Source of the DNA: Raineyella sp. LH-20
Lineage (GTDB): Bacteria > Actinomycetota > Actinomycetes > Propionibacteriales > Propionibacteriaceae
Length of the DNA stretch: 64,000 nt
Reading direction: 5' to 3'
Assembly (NCBI RefSeq): GCF_033110965.1
Contig: NZ_CP137003.1
Location: 1,488,001-1,552,000, forward strand
Shown here: in pieces, positions 17,295 to 26,576 of the stretch
Layout of the letters: each line of letters starts with the position of its first letter
Numbering within the stretch: position 1 is the stretch's first letter
Program-made: the position numbers and the translations under genes
The notes under the pieces: model-generated
The model's input: the letters and a program-made list of their open reading frames with translations, nothing else
What the model was told of the DNA's origin: nothing
The model's database searches: none

Positions 17295-18149
17295 TCACCG
17301 TGCGACGTCCGGCAGCGCAGTGATCTCGGAAACGGGAGCGGAGCTTGCGTGGTGGACGACGTCGACGATCGTGGCGTGGAGCGCTGCCAGCGCTCGGCGG
17401 AGCGCCAGTCCGTCGGTGGCGGCGAGCCGGAGAGTGAGTCCCGCTCCCGCAGGCAGCTCGGATGCGGCTGCGTACGCACCGGTCGAGTCGCCGGCCACGG
17501 TCAGCCGGGCGAGGCAGCTGGGGCACGACATGTGGCCGGGGGCGGCAACGACGACGGAGGCGAATGCTCGGAATCCGACCGGCAGCAGCGCGATGTCGTC
17601 GAAGGACTGCCGTTCGATGGCGAGTGGGGCGGCCGCGTCGGCGACCCGCACCTGCGTGCACGACAGGAACCGGATGTCGGGCGTGTGCAGGGCGTCGGGG
17701 TGCAGCACGAACGACTCGACCAGCGCCACGGCCCCGCCGTGCTCGACGACGATGTCGCAGTCCTGGGTGAGCCACGCATGGGGGGTGAGGATCCGCGGAC
17801 CGAGGTCGACGATGACCGATGATGCTGCCGCGGCTCGCACCAGGAAGGACTCGTGAGCGGCCGATCCCCCGGGGGCCCCTGAGACGTACGTGGCGCCCTG
17901 ACCGCGGACGTCGACGCGCACACCGTCTGTCGCCTCGAGGCGGGCTCGCAGCTCGTCTCCGGGCTGCAGCCCGGCGCCCGCGCCCTGCACCATGACGACT
18001 GCCTGCGAGGGATCGGCCGCCGACGGCCGGAACAGTCTGTGCACGACGTACGGCCAGCGGTAGCGGTGGCGCCGGTAGGTGACGCGGCCGTGCACCGAGG
18101 TCCACGCCAGGTCGAGGACCCCGGTGGTCGGCCGGGTGGGCATGCTCAC
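17295..18149 (-). CDS. ureD: Urease accessory protein UreD
   Basis: 284 residues. UreD (UreH) binds apo-urease and, with UreF and UreG, forms the scaffold for nickel insertion and lysine carbamylation. Visible family features are the central beta-rich stretch [32 protein letters not shown], the [24 protein letters not shown] block and the closing [16 protein letters not shown]. It starts at a GTG overlapping the ureG stop (GTGA) or the ATG two codons later. It is the last gene of the long minus-strand operon. Sequence is divergent from enterobacterial UreD but order and coupling make the call secure. Confidence 0.85.
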   Translation of the reverse strand: MSMPTRPTTGVLDLAWTSVHGRVTYRRHRYRWPYVVHRLFRPSAADPSQAVVMVQGAGAGLQPGDELRARLEATDGVRVDVRGQGATYVSGAPGGSAAHESFLVRAAAASSVIVDLGPRILTPHAWLTQDCDIVVEHGGAVALVESFVLHPDALHTPDIRFLSCTQVRVADAAAPLAIERQSFDDIALLPVGFRAFASVVVAAPGHMSCPSCLARLTVAGDSTGAYAAASELPAGAGLTLRLAATDGLALRRALAALHATIVDVVHHASSAPVSEITALPDVAR

Positions 18150-18772
18150 ACGAACAGCACCTCGCGCTCCAGGTGGCTGATGAGGGCATCAACTCCGCCG
18201 CCCGTACGGGCATTCGTGCAGAGCACCGGTCGCCCGTCGCGCACCTGGTGGGCTTCTCGCACCATCCGGTCGATATCGGCACCGACGTACGGGGCGAGGT
18301 CGACCTTGTTGACGACGAGTAGATCGCAACGCACGACGCCGGGGCCACGCTTGCGTGGGATGTCGTCTCCACCGGCGACGTCGATGACGAACAGCCAGTA
18401 GTCGACCAGATCGCGCGAGAACGTCGAGGCGAGGTTGTCTCCGCCGCTCTCGAGCAGCACGAGGTCGGTCCCGGGGAAACGTGCCTCGAGGTCGGTGGTC
18501 GCAGCGAGGTTGAGGGAAGGGTCCTCGCGGATCACAGTGTGCGGGCAGCCACCTGCCTCGACTCCGACGACGCGCTCGGGATCGATCACCCCGGAGCGCT
18601 TGATGCGATCGGCGTCCTCCGTGGTGAGCAGATCGTTGGTGATGACGACGAGGCCGCGACCGCGTGCCTGGAAGCCCTCGGCGAGTCGCTCGACGAGGGC
18701 GGTCTTTCCCGAGCCGACGGGCCCGCCGATGCCGATCCGGGCAGCTGGCGTCGATGTCGTGGGCGCGGTCAT
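18146..18772 (-). CDS. ureG: Urease accessory GTPase UreG
   Basis: 208 residues, SIMIBI-class GTPase that delivers nickel to urease. Walker [15 protein letters not shown], the conserved [19 protein letters not shown] with the Cys-Pro-His metal motif, [15 protein letters not shown], and the NKVD base-recognition motif ([15 protein letters not shown]) are all present. The ATG overlaps the ureC stop, and the stop overlaps the ureD start, so the three are translationally coupled. The start at 18772 was preferred to a much longer frame running back through ureC. It lacks a His-rich N-terminus, so nickel storage would depend on UreE. Confidence 0.95.
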   Translation of the reverse strand: MTAPTTSTPAARIGIGGPVGSGKTALVERLAEGFQARGRGLVVITNDLLTTEDADRIKRSGVIDPERVVGVEAGGCPHTVIREDPSLNLAATTDLEARFPGTDLVLLESGGDNLASTFSRDLVDYWLFVIDVAGGDDIPRKRGPGVVRCDLLVVNKVDLAPYVGADIDRMVREAHQVRDGRPVLCTNARTGGGVDALISHLEREVLFV

Positions 18773-20475
18773 CGCAGCAGATACCTCCGGGAGAACGGCA
18801 GGTCCTCGGCGGGCTCCGCCCGGAGCAGGGTCCCATTGATCGTGACGGCGAACGTACGTGGATCGACCTCGACCTCGGGTGTGGCCGTGTTGCGCACCAT
18901 GTGCTCCTTGCGGAGCGCCCGGGTCGAGGAGATCTGGAGCACGTCCTTTGCCAGTCCGAGGCGTTCGGGCACACCGGCGGCGATCGCCAGTTCCGACATG
19001 AACACGAGCCCCAGGCGGGATGCGGCCTGCCCGAGCGCACCCCAGCTCGGTCGCTGCAGCACTGGTTCGGATGTCGGGATGCTGCCTGCCGCATCGCCCA
19101 TCGCCGCCCACGCGACGTACCCCCGTTTGATGACGAGCCGAGGTTTGACGCCGAAGCTTGCCGTGGGCCAGATGACCAGGTCGGCGATCTTGCCGGTCTC
19201 GATCGAACCGAGGTGCGCGCCGGCACCGATGGAGATCGCCGGGTTGATCGTGAGCTTGGCGAGGTAGCGCTTGACCCGTTCGTTGTCGGCGCACCGGGTG
19301 GTCTCCTCGGGGAGCCGGCCGACACGGCGTTTCATCACGGCTGCGAGCTGCCAGCAGTTCGCGATGTTCTCCGCCAGGCGACCCATCCCCTGGGTGTCGG
19401 ACCCGAAGATCGAGATCGCGCCGAGGTCGTGCAGGTAGTCCTCGGCCAGCATGGTCTGAGGGCGGATGCGACCTTCGGCGAACAGCACGTCCTCCGGGAC
19501 CTCGGGGTTCATCAGGTGGGCGAGCATCGTCATCGGCACCCCCTCCTCGAGCCCGCCGGTGGTGGCCGGGTTGGTGGGGTTCGTCGAGCCGGGGATGACG
19601 TTGGGCAGACTGACGCACCGGAGGATGTCCGGGGCGTGGCCACCGCCGGCTCCCTCGACGTGGTACATGTGGATGGTCCGGTCGCCGATGGTCGCGAGCG
19701 TGCGCTCGGAGAATCCGAACTCGTTGATCGAGTCGGTGTGCAGATGCACGGCGAAGTCGTGCTCGTCCGCGGCGCGCAGCGTTGCGTCGATGACGGCCGG
19801 AGAGGCACCGAAGTCCTCGTGAATCTTGACCGCGCCGGCCCCCGCAGCAACCGACTCGATCACTGCGGCCGGGTCCGATGAGCCGCGCCCGAACGCCACG
19901 ATGTTGATCGGGCTGGCGTCGGAGGCCTGCAGATACAGCCCCAGACCGGTCGTGCTACCCGAACCCACCTCGAAAGCCGGCCCCGGAGAGCCACCGATCA
20001 GCGTGGTCGTGCCCGTCGACAGGGCGTGCTGGACCTGTTCAGGCGAGATCACGTGGGCGTGGGTCTCGATCGCGCCCGCGGTGACGATCGCGCCCTCGGC
20101 GGGGATCGGTGTGGTCGTGTGCCCGACCACCAGACCCGGAGTCACGCCGGGCATCACGTCGGGGTTGCCCGCCTTGCCGACGCCGACGATCCTGCCGTCG
20201 CGGATGCCGATGTCGGCCTTGATGATCCCCAGCACCGGGTCGATGATCAGCGCGTTCGTGATCACAAAGTCCAGCGCACCGTCGGAGTGCTTGACCGCAG
20301 GGTGATATCCCTCGGCGTCGCGGACCGACTTGCCGGCTCCTGCCAGGAGCTCGTACCCGGGCACAGTGAGGTCGTTCTCGACCTCGATGAAGAGCTCTGA
20401 GTCGGCCAGCCGCACCAGATCGCCCGTCGTCGGGCCGAACATCCGGACATAAGCCGCCCGATCGATCGCGGTCAT
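18769..20475 (-). CDS. ureC: Urease alpha subunit (UreC), atypical flap
   Basis: 568 residues. Nickel-centre residues are present: H139 and H141 (IETHAHV), carbamylation lysine K217 (AVKIHEDFG), H246 (HLHTDS), H272 ([11 protein letters not shown]) and D360 (GSDTQGMGR); H320 of the flap is kept. Differences from canonical ureases: the flap cysteine is Ala319 ([10 protein letters not shown] in place of the usual VCHHLDP), position 363 is Gly, and HTEGAGGGH is HVEGAGGGH. It hydrolyses urea to ammonia and carbamate if these changes are tolerated. It is coupled to the fused UreAB upstream (ATGA). A related amidohydrolase substrate cannot be excluded. Confidence 0.9.
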   Translation of the reverse strand: MTAIDRAAYVRMFGPTTGDLVRLADSELFIEVENDLTVPGYELLAGAGKSVRDAEGYHPAVKHSDGALDFVITNALIIDPVLGIIKADIGIRDGRIVGVGKAGNPDVMPGVTPGLVVGHTTTPIPAEGAIVTAGAIETHAHVISPEQVQHALSTGTTTLIGGSPGPAFEVGSGSTTGLGLYLQASDASPINIVAFGRGSSDPAAVIESVAAGAGAVKIHEDFGASPAVIDATLRAADEHDFAVHLHTDSINEFGFSERTLATIGDRTIHMYHVEGAGGGHAPDILRCVSLPNVIPGSTNPTNPATTGGLEEGVPMTMLAHLMNPEVPEDVLFAEGRIRPQTMLAEDYLHDLGAISIFGSDTQGMGRLAENIANCWQLAAVMKRRVGRLPEETTRCADNERVKRYLAKLTINPAISIGAGAHLGSIETGKIADLVIWPTASFGVKPRLVIKRGYVAWAAMGDAAGSIPTSEPVLQRPSWGALGQAASRLGLVFMSELAIAAGVPERLGLAKDVLQISSTRALRKEHMVRNTATPEVEVDPRTFAVTINGTLLRAEPAEDLPFSRRYLLR

Positions 20476-21104
20476 GCGGACTCCTTGCCTTCCTCGTCGG
20501 ATCCCTGCGCGTCCACGCCGTCCCAGGCCCGGCCGGCGATGCGTACGAGCTCGACCTCCAGGGGGATCCCGGGCTCGAACCGCACCCCCGTTCCCGAGGC
20601 CACCGCAAGCTTGTAGCCCCAGGCCGCCCGCCGGTCGAACTCCAGAGCGGGGTTGGCATCGAAGAAATGCGTCTGGCTGCGCACCTGGATGTCGCGATCA
20701 CCGGTGTTGACCACGACCAGTCGTCTGGTCGGTGCACCGTTGAAGAGCACGACGGGCTCGGCAGCGGGAATGATCTCGCCGGGGACCAGCCCGTGCTCCC
20801 CGGGCGGGATGGGGTCGAACACGGCGACGAGTTTGGTGCCGTCGGCGAACGGCGCGTCCACCGTGATTGTCCGGATCATCTCCGGCACGCCCGGCATGAC
20901 CTGGTCGGCGGTGAGCAGGCCCGCGGCGAGGTCGCGCACCTCCTCGAACGGCAGGTCCTTGCGCGCGGCCAGCAGTATCTCGTCCGCGATGTAGGAGACC
21001 GCCTCGGGATGGCTCAGCGGCACGCCCTCGCGCAGGTTGCGGCGGGCGAGTTCGGCTGCGGCGTACAGCAGGACGCGTTCGATCTCGGTCGGTGTCAGGT
21101 TCAT
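20472..21104 (-). CDS. Fused urease gamma-beta subunit (UreAB)
   Basis: 210 residues joining a UreA-like domain (about 1-100: MNLTPTEIERVLLYAAAELA, LSHPEAVSYIADEIL, LTADQVMPGVPEMIRTITVDAPFADGTK) to a UreB-like domain (about 105-210: PGEIIPAAEPVVLFNGAP, VRSQTHFFDANPALEFDR, VASGTGVRFEPG). In most bacteria these are separate genes; fusions are known in Helicobacter and in some actinobacteria. A strong AGGAGG precedes the ATG. It is followed by ureC with a 4-bp overlap. The C-terminus ends in an acidic tail ([11 protein letters not shown]). Confidence 0.92.
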   Translation of the reverse strand: MNLTPTEIERVLLYAAAELARRNLREGVPLSHPEAVSYIADEILLAARKDLPFEEVRDLAAGLLTADQVMPGVPEMIRTITVDAPFADGTKLVAVFDPIPPGEHGLVPGEIIPAAEPVVLFNGAPTRRLVVVNTGDRDIQVRSQTHFFDANPALEFDRRAAWGYKLAVASGTGVRFEPGIPLEVELVRIAGRAWDGVDAQGSDEEGKESA

Positions 21105-21117
21105 CTGTGGTCCTCCT

Positions 21118-21801
21118 TCAGCTGGCGAACAGCCGGGGGGTGGTGTGGGATCGGCATGAAGCGATCTCGGCGAATGCCGAGAAGCCGCCCGGTTCGGCCG
21201 GCGGGATCGTCGCCAGGATGTCGGCGACGGGACACTCGAGCGCGGTGAGGACGCGCTGTGCGCCCACGTGCCCCACGAGGCCCAGGCGCAGGCCGGCGGA
21301 GACGATGGCGGACGCGGCCTGCCACGCCGTCAGCATCTCTGCGTCGGCGCGCTCGACGCCGGAAGCACGCAAGCACACGGCCTGCGCCACGGGCAGGTGG
21401 CCGTGCAGGAGGCCGGACGTCACTCTCGCCTGGAGCCGTTCCGCGGGGGCACAGCCGAGCGCGGCGAATGTGCCGAGCAGCGCCCGGCCGGCTCGGCGCG
21501 AGGCCTCACGGAGCCGAGCGAGGCCGGTGGTGGCCTCGGCGAGACGGTCGGCGGCATCCCAGGCCGCTTCAACCTCGACATCATCGGTTGCCCGGGTCGC
21601 CGGCCAGGCGCGGCGCAACAGCACCCGGTCCTGACGGTGCCATCGCAGCGCCACGTGCTCGTGGACGAAGGCCGTCAGGTCGGCCTCCGAGGTCACCAGG
21701 CCGTCGGCGTGTGCGCCTTCCAGCCCGGAGGAGAACGCGAACCCGCCGGCAGGAAACGCAGAGTCGGCGAGCCTGAGCAGCCGCAGCTGGGCCGCCTTCA
21801 T
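21118..21801 (-). CDS. ureF: Urease accessory protein UreF
   Basis: 227 residues, all-helical. UreF dimerises, bridges UreD and UreG and gates GTP hydrolysis during nickel insertion. The N-terminal LRLADSAFPAGGFAFSSGLE matches the family signature (usually LxQLxDSxxPxGxFxxSxGLE). The C-terminal AGLRLGLVGHVGAQRVL followed by CPVADILATIPP is also typical. It starts at an ATG overlapping the ureE stop and ends 13 bp before ureAB. The order ureE-F-AB-C-G-D differs from the enterobacterial ureDABCEFG layout. Confidence 0.9.
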   Translation of the reverse strand: MKAAQLRLLRLADSAFPAGGFAFSSGLEGAHADGLVTSEADLTAFVHEHVALRWHRQDRVLLRRAWPATRATDDVEVEAAWDAADRLAEATTGLARLREASRRAGRALLGTFAALGCAPAERLQARVTSGLLHGHLPVAQAVCLRASGVERADAEMLTAWQAASAIVSAGLRLGLVGHVGAQRVLTALECPVADILATIPPAEPGGFSAFAEIASCRSHTTPRLFAS

Positions 21802-22322
21802 GCGGTCACGTCCGGCCCGGCGAAGGTCCGCTCGACCGGGGTGACCTCGCGCGATGCGATGAGGTCAGCCACTCGGTCGAGATAGTCGGAGTCGGCGCCT
21901 TCGACCGTCACCGTGACCTGGTCACCGTCGAAGGACGATGCCCAGTGCAGGTGCCCGGCCAGGAAGCCCAGGCGCAGCCCACTCTGCACGGTGGTGGCCC
22001 GGAAGGTCAGCGTGCGTCGGGTGCCGGCGCGTACGACGACGGCACCGTGGTCGTCGAGGGCCAGCACAGCTCCGTCGGTGAGTGCCTGATCCCGGGGCAG
22101 CACGATGGCGTACTCGGTCCCGCCGTCGCTCCTGACCCGGAGCCGGCGCCGCTCCAGATCGGGCGCCGTCAGGCGGAGGTACTCCACTGCGCCGTGATGC
22201 CGGAGGTGATGCAGGGCCGCGGCGATCTCTGCCTCGGTCTCATGTCCGAGGATCGAGCACAGCAGGCGCGGGCCGGCCGTCGTCGGCGCGGGCTCGATGA
22301 GCTCAGGGGCATCGGACGACAT
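21798..22322 (-). CDS. ureE: Urease accessory protein UreE-like nickel metallochaperone
   Basis: 174 residues, divergent. The middle part RRRLRVRSDGGTEYAIVLPRDQALTDGAVL resembles the UreE peptide-binding domain, and GFLAGHLHWASSFDGDQVTVTVEG resembles the metal-binding domain (family pattern LGNRHxP). No histidine-rich tail is present. The identification leans on position: it is directly coupled to ureF and is otherwise the only urease accessory gene missing. A GGAG lies before the ATG. The 96-bp gap to the preceding amidase shows no other gene. Confidence 0.75.
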   Translation of the reverse strand: MSSDAPELIEPAPTTAGPRLLCSILGHETEAEIAAALHHLRHHGAVEYLRLTAPDLERRRLRVRSDGGTEYAIVLPRDQALTDGAVLALDDHGAVVVRAGTRRTLTFRATTVQSGLRLGFLAGHLHWASSFDGDQVTVTVEGADSDYLDRVADLIASREVTPVERTFAGPDVTA

Positions 22323-22418
22323 GTCAACTCCACTTCACATCGGGACCACAGTGACGGGATGGGCAGGCGGCGGGGCCGCGCGATCCGCGAGCCGGCGGAT
22401 GGCGGCCCCGCCGGGCTG

Positions 22419-23846
22419 TCACACCGCGGCCTCGGCCGCGATCACGGGGGCGATGCGGCCCACCACGTCGGAGTGCTGTTCCAGGGCGTACCCGACCTGG
22501 AGGATCTCGCGCTCCGCGAACGGCTTCCCGATGATCTGCACCGCGATCGGCAGGCCCTCGGACGAGAAGGCCGACGGCACGACCAGCGACGGCAGACCGG
22601 TGACATTCGCCGGTGCCGACATCCGTGAGTACACGCTGGTGGCGCTCTCGACCACGCCGTCCTCCCACGTGATGTACGGGTCGTCGCGCTTGGCGGCAGT
22701 GGCGGCCACGCCCGGCGCCAGGATCACGTCGAGTCCCTCGTACAGCTCCTTGAAACCCTGCTGGATCCGGGTGCGCAGCCGCAGCGCCTGGAGGTAGTCG
22801 GTCGCCAGCACCGCCTCACCCATCTCGTTGAGGGTGCGCACCTCGTCGGTGAACAGCTGGGGAGTGTTGCGGGTGTAGTCGCGGTGGTACGCGGTGGCCT
22901 CCGGGCACAGGATCGCCCACTCGACCGATAGGAGGTACTCAGCGAAGGGGATCTCGATCTCCACCAGCTGCGCACCCAGGGATTCCAGCTTCGCCGCTGT
23001 GTCCTTCCACGCGGTCACCACCTCGGGCTGGATGTGGTGCGTGTAGAAGTTCGTGGGGATCCCGACCTTCTTGCCCGCGATGCCGGCGTCGATCCCGGTG
23101 ACCAGGTCGGGCACCGGCAGGTCGACGGACGCGGGGTCTCGCCGGTCGTACCCGGACATGGCGGCGAGCACGATGCCTGCGTCGGTGACGTTGCGGGTCA
23201 GCGGGCCCACATGGTCCAGCGACCAGGACAAGGAGGCGACCCCCGCGCGGGAAGCACGACCGTACGTCGGTTTCAGACCGACCGTCCCGCACAGCGCCGC
23301 GGGGATGCGGATCGAACCGCCCGTGTCGGAGCCGAGGGCCACGTGCACAACACCGGCGCCGACGGCCGCACCCGAGCCGCCCGACGAACCGCCGGGCGTG
23401 CGGGTCGGGTCCCACGGATTGCCGGTCGTCGGCGTGGTGGCGCCGTAGGCGAATTCGTGCGTGTGGGTCTTGCCGATCAGGGTCATGCCCGCGTCGTAGA
23501 GCTTCGCGACCGCCGCCGAGTCGGTCGCTGGGACATGGTCCGCACGCTGCGCCGAGCTCGACGTCGTACGGATGCCCGCCGTGTCGTACAGGTCCTTCAC
23601 CGCCATCGGGATGCCGTGCAGCGGGCCCCGGTAGTCGCCCCGGGCGATCTCGGCCTCGGCGGCCTTGGCCTGTTCCAGCAGCAGCTCGGGCGTCACAGTG
23701 ACGAAGGCGGTGAGCGCCGGCTCGACCTCTTCGAGACGATCGAGCGAGGCGTGGGCCAACTCGACGGGGCTGATCTCCTTGGCGGCCACCTTGCCGGAGA
23801 TCTCGGACAGGGACAGGGACAACAACTCGTTCGTCATCGTGATCAC
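22419..23846 (-). CDS. Amidase-signature hydrolase (AtzE/GatA-like), second of two
   Basis: 475 residues from the GTG at 23846 (an ATG at 23837 is possible). The Ser-cisSer-Lys triad is visible: K84 (MAVKDLYD), S154/S155 (PGGSSGGSG) and nucleophile S178 (GSDTGGSIRIPAALCGTVG). It hydrolyses a carboxamide or ureide C-N bond; the family includes 1-carboxybiuret hydrolase AtzE, allophanate hydrolase and GatA. It is translationally coupled to a 63-residue ORF just upstream, reminiscent of AtzE with its small AtzG partner, and followed by the urease genes. Inferred role: release urea or a urea precursor from an imported amide. Substrate unknown. Confidence 0.88.
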   Translation of the reverse strand: MITMTNELLSLSLSEISGKVAAKEISPVELAHASLDRLEEVEPALTAFVTVTPELLLEQAKAAEAEIARGDYRGPLHGIPMAVKDLYDTAGIRTTSSSAQRADHVPATDSAAVAKLYDAGMTLIGKTHTHEFAYGATTPTTGNPWDPTRTPGGSSGGSGAAVGAGVVHVALGSDTGGSIRIPAALCGTVGLKPTYGRASRAGVASLSWSLDHVGPLTRNVTDAGIVLAAMSGYDRRDPASVDLPVPDLVTGIDAGIAGKKVGIPTNFYTHHIQPEVVTAWKDTAAKLESLGAQLVEIEIPFAEYLLSVEWAILCPEATAYHRDYTRNTPQLFTDEVRTLNEMGEAVLATDYLQALRLRTRIQQGFKELYEGLDVILAPGVAATAAKRDDPYITWEDGVVESATSVYSRMSAPANVTGLPSLVVPSAFSSEGLPIAVQIIGKPFAEREILQVGYALEQHSDVVGRIAPVIAAEAAV

Positions 23847-24034
23847 TCCCAGCTCGCCTTGAATGCCGTCTGGGGGACCGTCTCGCCGAGGCCGGGCACG
23901 TTGGCACCGCGGATCAGCTCGAGGAACCCGACGTACTCGGGCAGTTTCTCTTCCAGGCGTTCCGGCGTCACTGCGATGCCGGCGTACTCGAAAGCGGCGG
24001 CGAGCCGCTCCTTGGTGATGGGGCTGGTGGACAT
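23843..24034 (-). CDS. Small protein (63 aa), candidate AtzG/GatC-like amidase partner
   Basis: 63 residues from an ATG at 24034 with a perfect GGAGGA ribosome site. The sequence is helical and charged (ITKERLAAAFEYAGIAVTPE, RLEEKLPEYVGFLELIRG) and ends in an extended tail ETVPQTAFKASWE. Size, position just before an amidase with a 4-bp overlap, and the helices-plus-proline-tail layout recall AtzG, the small subunit whose tail lies near the AtzE active site. I cannot show homology by eye, so this is a structural and contextual guess. A longer frame to 24142 was rejected for lack of a start signal. Confidence 0.6.
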   Translation of the reverse strand: MSTSPITKERLAAAFEYAGIAVTPERLEEKLPEYVGFLELIRGANVPGLGETVPQTAFKASWE

Positions 24035-24080
24035 CAGTCCTCCTTCGTTGGTCGTCTGGCTGTGAATCCGGTTGTTGTGC

Positions 24081-25490
24081 TCACGTGCCGAGCACCGGGC
24101 GGGCGGGGCCGCCCTCGGCCGTGAGGCGTTCGAATGCCGCACCGATGCGCAGTGCGAGTGACTCGCCCCAGCGGGGAGTCATGACCTGCAGGCCGATCGG
24201 CAGTCCGTCCGTCCCGAGCCCGGCCGGCACGGTGAGTGCCGGCATGCCCGTGACGTTCGCCGGCACGGTGAGAGCGTTGAGCGCGGAGAGCACATCGGTC
24301 TCCGTGCTGCCGAGCGGTGCCCTCGTCGAGCCGAACCTCGGAGCCGTCATCGCGACGGTCGGCGACACCAGTGCGTCGACCTGCGTGAACAGGCGCTCGA
24401 AATCACTGATGACCCTCGCGCGGACGCGGTGCGCGTCCACGTACGTGACGCCGCTGACGAGCAGGCCCTCGCGGATCGCCGCGGCCACGTCCTCCCCAAG
24501 AAGCTCCGGGCAGGTCTCGAACCGCTCCCGGTGATAGGACGCCGCTTCCACGCTCGCGATCGCGGTCACCACGTCCGGGGCCGACCAGACGGAAGGGATG
24601 GAGACGCCGACGATCGTCGCGCCTGCCGTCTCGAGCGTCCGCAGCGCGCCTTCGAAAGCGGCAGCGACGTCGGGCGCCAGCCGGTCACAGAAATAGTCTT
24701 CCGAGACGCCGAGCCGCAGCCCGGCGATGCCGCGACCGAGTTCCGCCAGGTAGTCATCGACGGGAACATCGGCGCTGAACGGGTCGCGTGGGTCGTACCC
24801 GGACAGGGCGTTGAGCGCGACAGCGGCATCCTCGACGGTGGACGCCAGCGGCCCGGCGTGATCGAGGGTGTAGCTGCACACGGACACTCCGCGCTTGCTC
24901 ACCCGGCCGTAGGTCGGTTTGATCCCCACGACTCCGCACAAGGCGGCCGGGATGCGGATCGAGCCGCCGGTGTCGGTGCCGAGCGCGATCCGTACGCCCC
25001 CGGCGGCCACAAGGGCGCCGGAGCCACCGCTCGATCCGCCCGGCACGTGCTCCAGGTTCCATGGGTTGCGCGTGGGAGGAGTCGTGACGCCGTACGCATA
25101 TTCGTGTGTCGTGGTCTTCCCGAGCAGTATCGCCCCGGAATCGACCAGGTGGTGGATCGCGCCGGACGACTCGGGAACCGGGCCTGCCGGAGATGCCAGA
25201 GACCCCGAGCGCGTCGGCCGACCCTCGATGTCGTAGAGGTCCTTGGCCATCACCGGCACGCCGCGCAGCGGACCACCGGGGTGTCCGCTCGCGATCTGCT
25301 CACGCTGCGCGGCCGCGGCCGCGACCGCGTCGTCCTCGTACAGGTCGACGACCGCCTGGATGGAGCCGTCGACGGCCCTGATGTGGGTGAGGTGGGCGAG
25401 CACGACCTCGACCGGGTCGAGGTCGCCGGCCTCCACGGCACGGTGCAGCTCCGCCACGCTGAGCAGGCTGGGGTCGAGAGAGATGCTCAC
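24081..25490 (-). CDS. Amidase-signature hydrolase, first of two
   Basis: 469 residues from the GTG at 25490, which overlaps the stop of a 76-residue ORF. Triad: K83 (VMAKDLYD), S153/S154 (PGGSSGGSGAL), nucleophile S177 (GTDTGGSIRIPAALCGVVG). It is a paralogue of the protein encoded at 22419-23846, sharing IRIPAALCG, VGxKPTYGR and DHAGPL, but clearly diverged, so the two probably act on different intermediates or bonds of the same compound. A longer frame to 25886 runs back into the ABC ATPase gene and was rejected. Substrate unknown; the coupled transporter and urease suggest an amide or ureide nitrogen source. Confidence 0.88.
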   Translation of the reverse strand: MSISLDPSLLSVAELHRAVEAGDLDPVEVVLAHLTHIRAVDGSIQAVVDLYEDDAVAAAAAQREQIASGHPGGPLRGVPVMAKDLYDIEGRPTRSGSLASPAGPVPESSGAIHHLVDSGAILLGKTTTHEYAYGVTTPPTRNPWNLEHVPGGSSGGSGALVAAGGVRIALGTDTGGSIRIPAALCGVVGIKPTYGRVSKRGVSVCSYTLDHAGPLASTVEDAAVALNALSGYDPRDPFSADVPVDDYLAELGRGIAGLRLGVSEDYFCDRLAPDVAAAFEGALRTLETAGATIVGVSIPSVWSAPDVVTAIASVEAASYHRERFETCPELLGEDVAAAIREGLLVSGVTYVDAHRVRARVISDFERLFTQVDALVSPTVAMTAPRFGSTRAPLGSTETDVLSALNALTVPANVTGMPALTVPAGLGTDGLPIGLQVMTPRWGESLALRIGAAFERLTAEGGPARPVLGT

Positions 25491-25717
25491 GATGCGACCT
25501 CGGTCGCGGCGGTGAAGAACGGACCCTGTGGGCCCGAGCCCTGGGCTGCGGCGCCGAGCCGCGTCGCCATCAGGTCGACTGTCCGGGCGGCGAGATCGGC
25601 CGCCGCGCCGCCGACGATGATGTCCGGCACGCCCCGCAGCGTCAGGGCGGCCGTGCCCCACGACGGGCGTGCCCCGGTGTCGGCCGTGGCCCCGGTGTCG
25701 GCCGTGGCCGCGGTCAT
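25487..25717 (-). CDS. Small hypothetical protein (76 aa) coupled to the first amidase
   Basis: 76 residues. I do not recognise the family. The N-terminus contains a short tandem duplication (TADTGATADTGA). The middle is a hydrophobic helix-like stretch (DIIVGGAAADLAARTVDLMATRL), and the tail reads GPQGPFFTAATEVAS. It overlaps by four bases both the ABC ATPase gene upstream and the amidase gene downstream, so it is very likely translated. Its place before an amidase and its proline/phenylalanine/alanine tail parallel the 63-residue ORF before the second amidase. That invites the idea that each amidase has a private small partner; this is inference only. Confidence 0.6.
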   Translation of the reverse strand: MTAATADTGATADTGARPSWGTAALTLRGVPDIIVGGAAADLAARTVDLMATRLGAAAQGSGPQGPFFTAATEVAS

Positions 25718-26562
25718 CCGGCCACCGCCTCGGGCTCGAGCACGGCCTCGGGCTCGAGCACGGCCTCGGGCTCGAGCACCGCGTCGACCAGTTTCTTGGT
25801 GATCTCGGTCCGAGGATGGTGCAGCAAATCGTCCACTGCGCCGGCCTCGACGAGCTTCCCGTGGTCCAGCACGCCCGCGTTGTCACACATGTGCTCGACG
25901 AGCGCGAGGTTGTGCGTGATGAGGAGCATCGTCAGGCCGCGCTCCTGCTGCAGGTCCTTGAGCAGGTTGAGGATCTGGGCCTGCACCGACACGTCGAGGG
26001 CGGCCGTCGGTTCGTCGAGCACGATGAACTCGGGAGACGTGATCAGGGCCCGTGCGATGCCGAGGCGCTGGCGCTGGCCCCCGGAGAACTCGTGGATATA
26101 GCGGTCGTAGTGTGCAGCATCCAGTCCGACGCGTTCGAGCATCTGGATGACCCGGTCCTCGATCTCATGTCCGGGGCACAGGTCGAACTTCTTCAGGGCG
26201 TACCCGACCTGGGCTCCGACCCGGCGCCTCGGGTTGAAGGCGGAGCCGGAATCCTGGAAGACGATCTGCATGTGCTTGCGCAGCGGACGCAGCTGGGCGG
26301 CGCCCATGCCGGTGATCTCGTCGTCGCCCAGGTGGATGGTCCCGGACGAGGCGGAGATCAGTCCGAGGACGGCGCGCCCGGTGGTGGTCTTTCCGGAGCC
26401 GGACTCGCCGATCAATCCATAGGTCTCGCCCTTGAGGACGTCGAACGAGATCCTGTCGACCGCGGTGAAGTCGACCTTCTTCCCGCCCTCGCCCGTCACG
26501 CGATACAGCTTGGTCAGCTCCCGGACCCGCAGGAGCGCGTCGGGGTTGCCTGTGTGCGTCAT
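25714..26562 (-). CDS. ABC transporter ATPase, OppF/DppF type
   Basis: 282 residues from the ATG at 26562 (AGGAG upstream). Walker A GLIGESGSGKTT, signature FSGGQRQRLGIARAL, Walker B EFIVLDEPTAALD and the switch histidine (LLITHNL) are intact. It energises import by the Opp/Dpp-type complex encoded upstream. It lacks most of the C-terminal peptide-family extension and instead ends in three copies of VLEPEA, encoded by an 18-bp tandem repeat at about 25733-25790. Coupled by overlap to the 76-residue ORF. The longer frame to 26763 overlaps the OppD gene and was rejected. Confidence 0.92.
   Translation of the reverse strand: MTHTGNPDALLRVRELTKLYRVTGEGGKKVDFTAVDRISFDVLKGETYGLIGESGSGKTTTGRAVLGLISASSGTIHLGDDEITGMGAAQLRPLRKHMQIVFQDSGSAFNPRRRVGAQVGYALKKFDLCPGHEIEDRVIQMLERVGLDAAHYDRYIHEFSGGQRQRLGIARALITSPEFIVLDEPTAALDVSVQAQILNLLKDLQQERGLTMLLITHNLALVEHMCDNAGVLDHGKLVEAGAVDDLLHHPRTEITKKLVDAVLEPEAVLEPEAVLEPEAVAG
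25733..25790. repeat. 18-bp in-frame tandem repeat in the OppF-type gene
   Basis: Three copies of an 18-bp unit containing CTCGAGCACGGCCTCGGG encode VLEPEA three times at the protein C-terminus. Confidence 0.85.
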
Positions 26563-26576
26563 GGTCGGGTCTCCTT

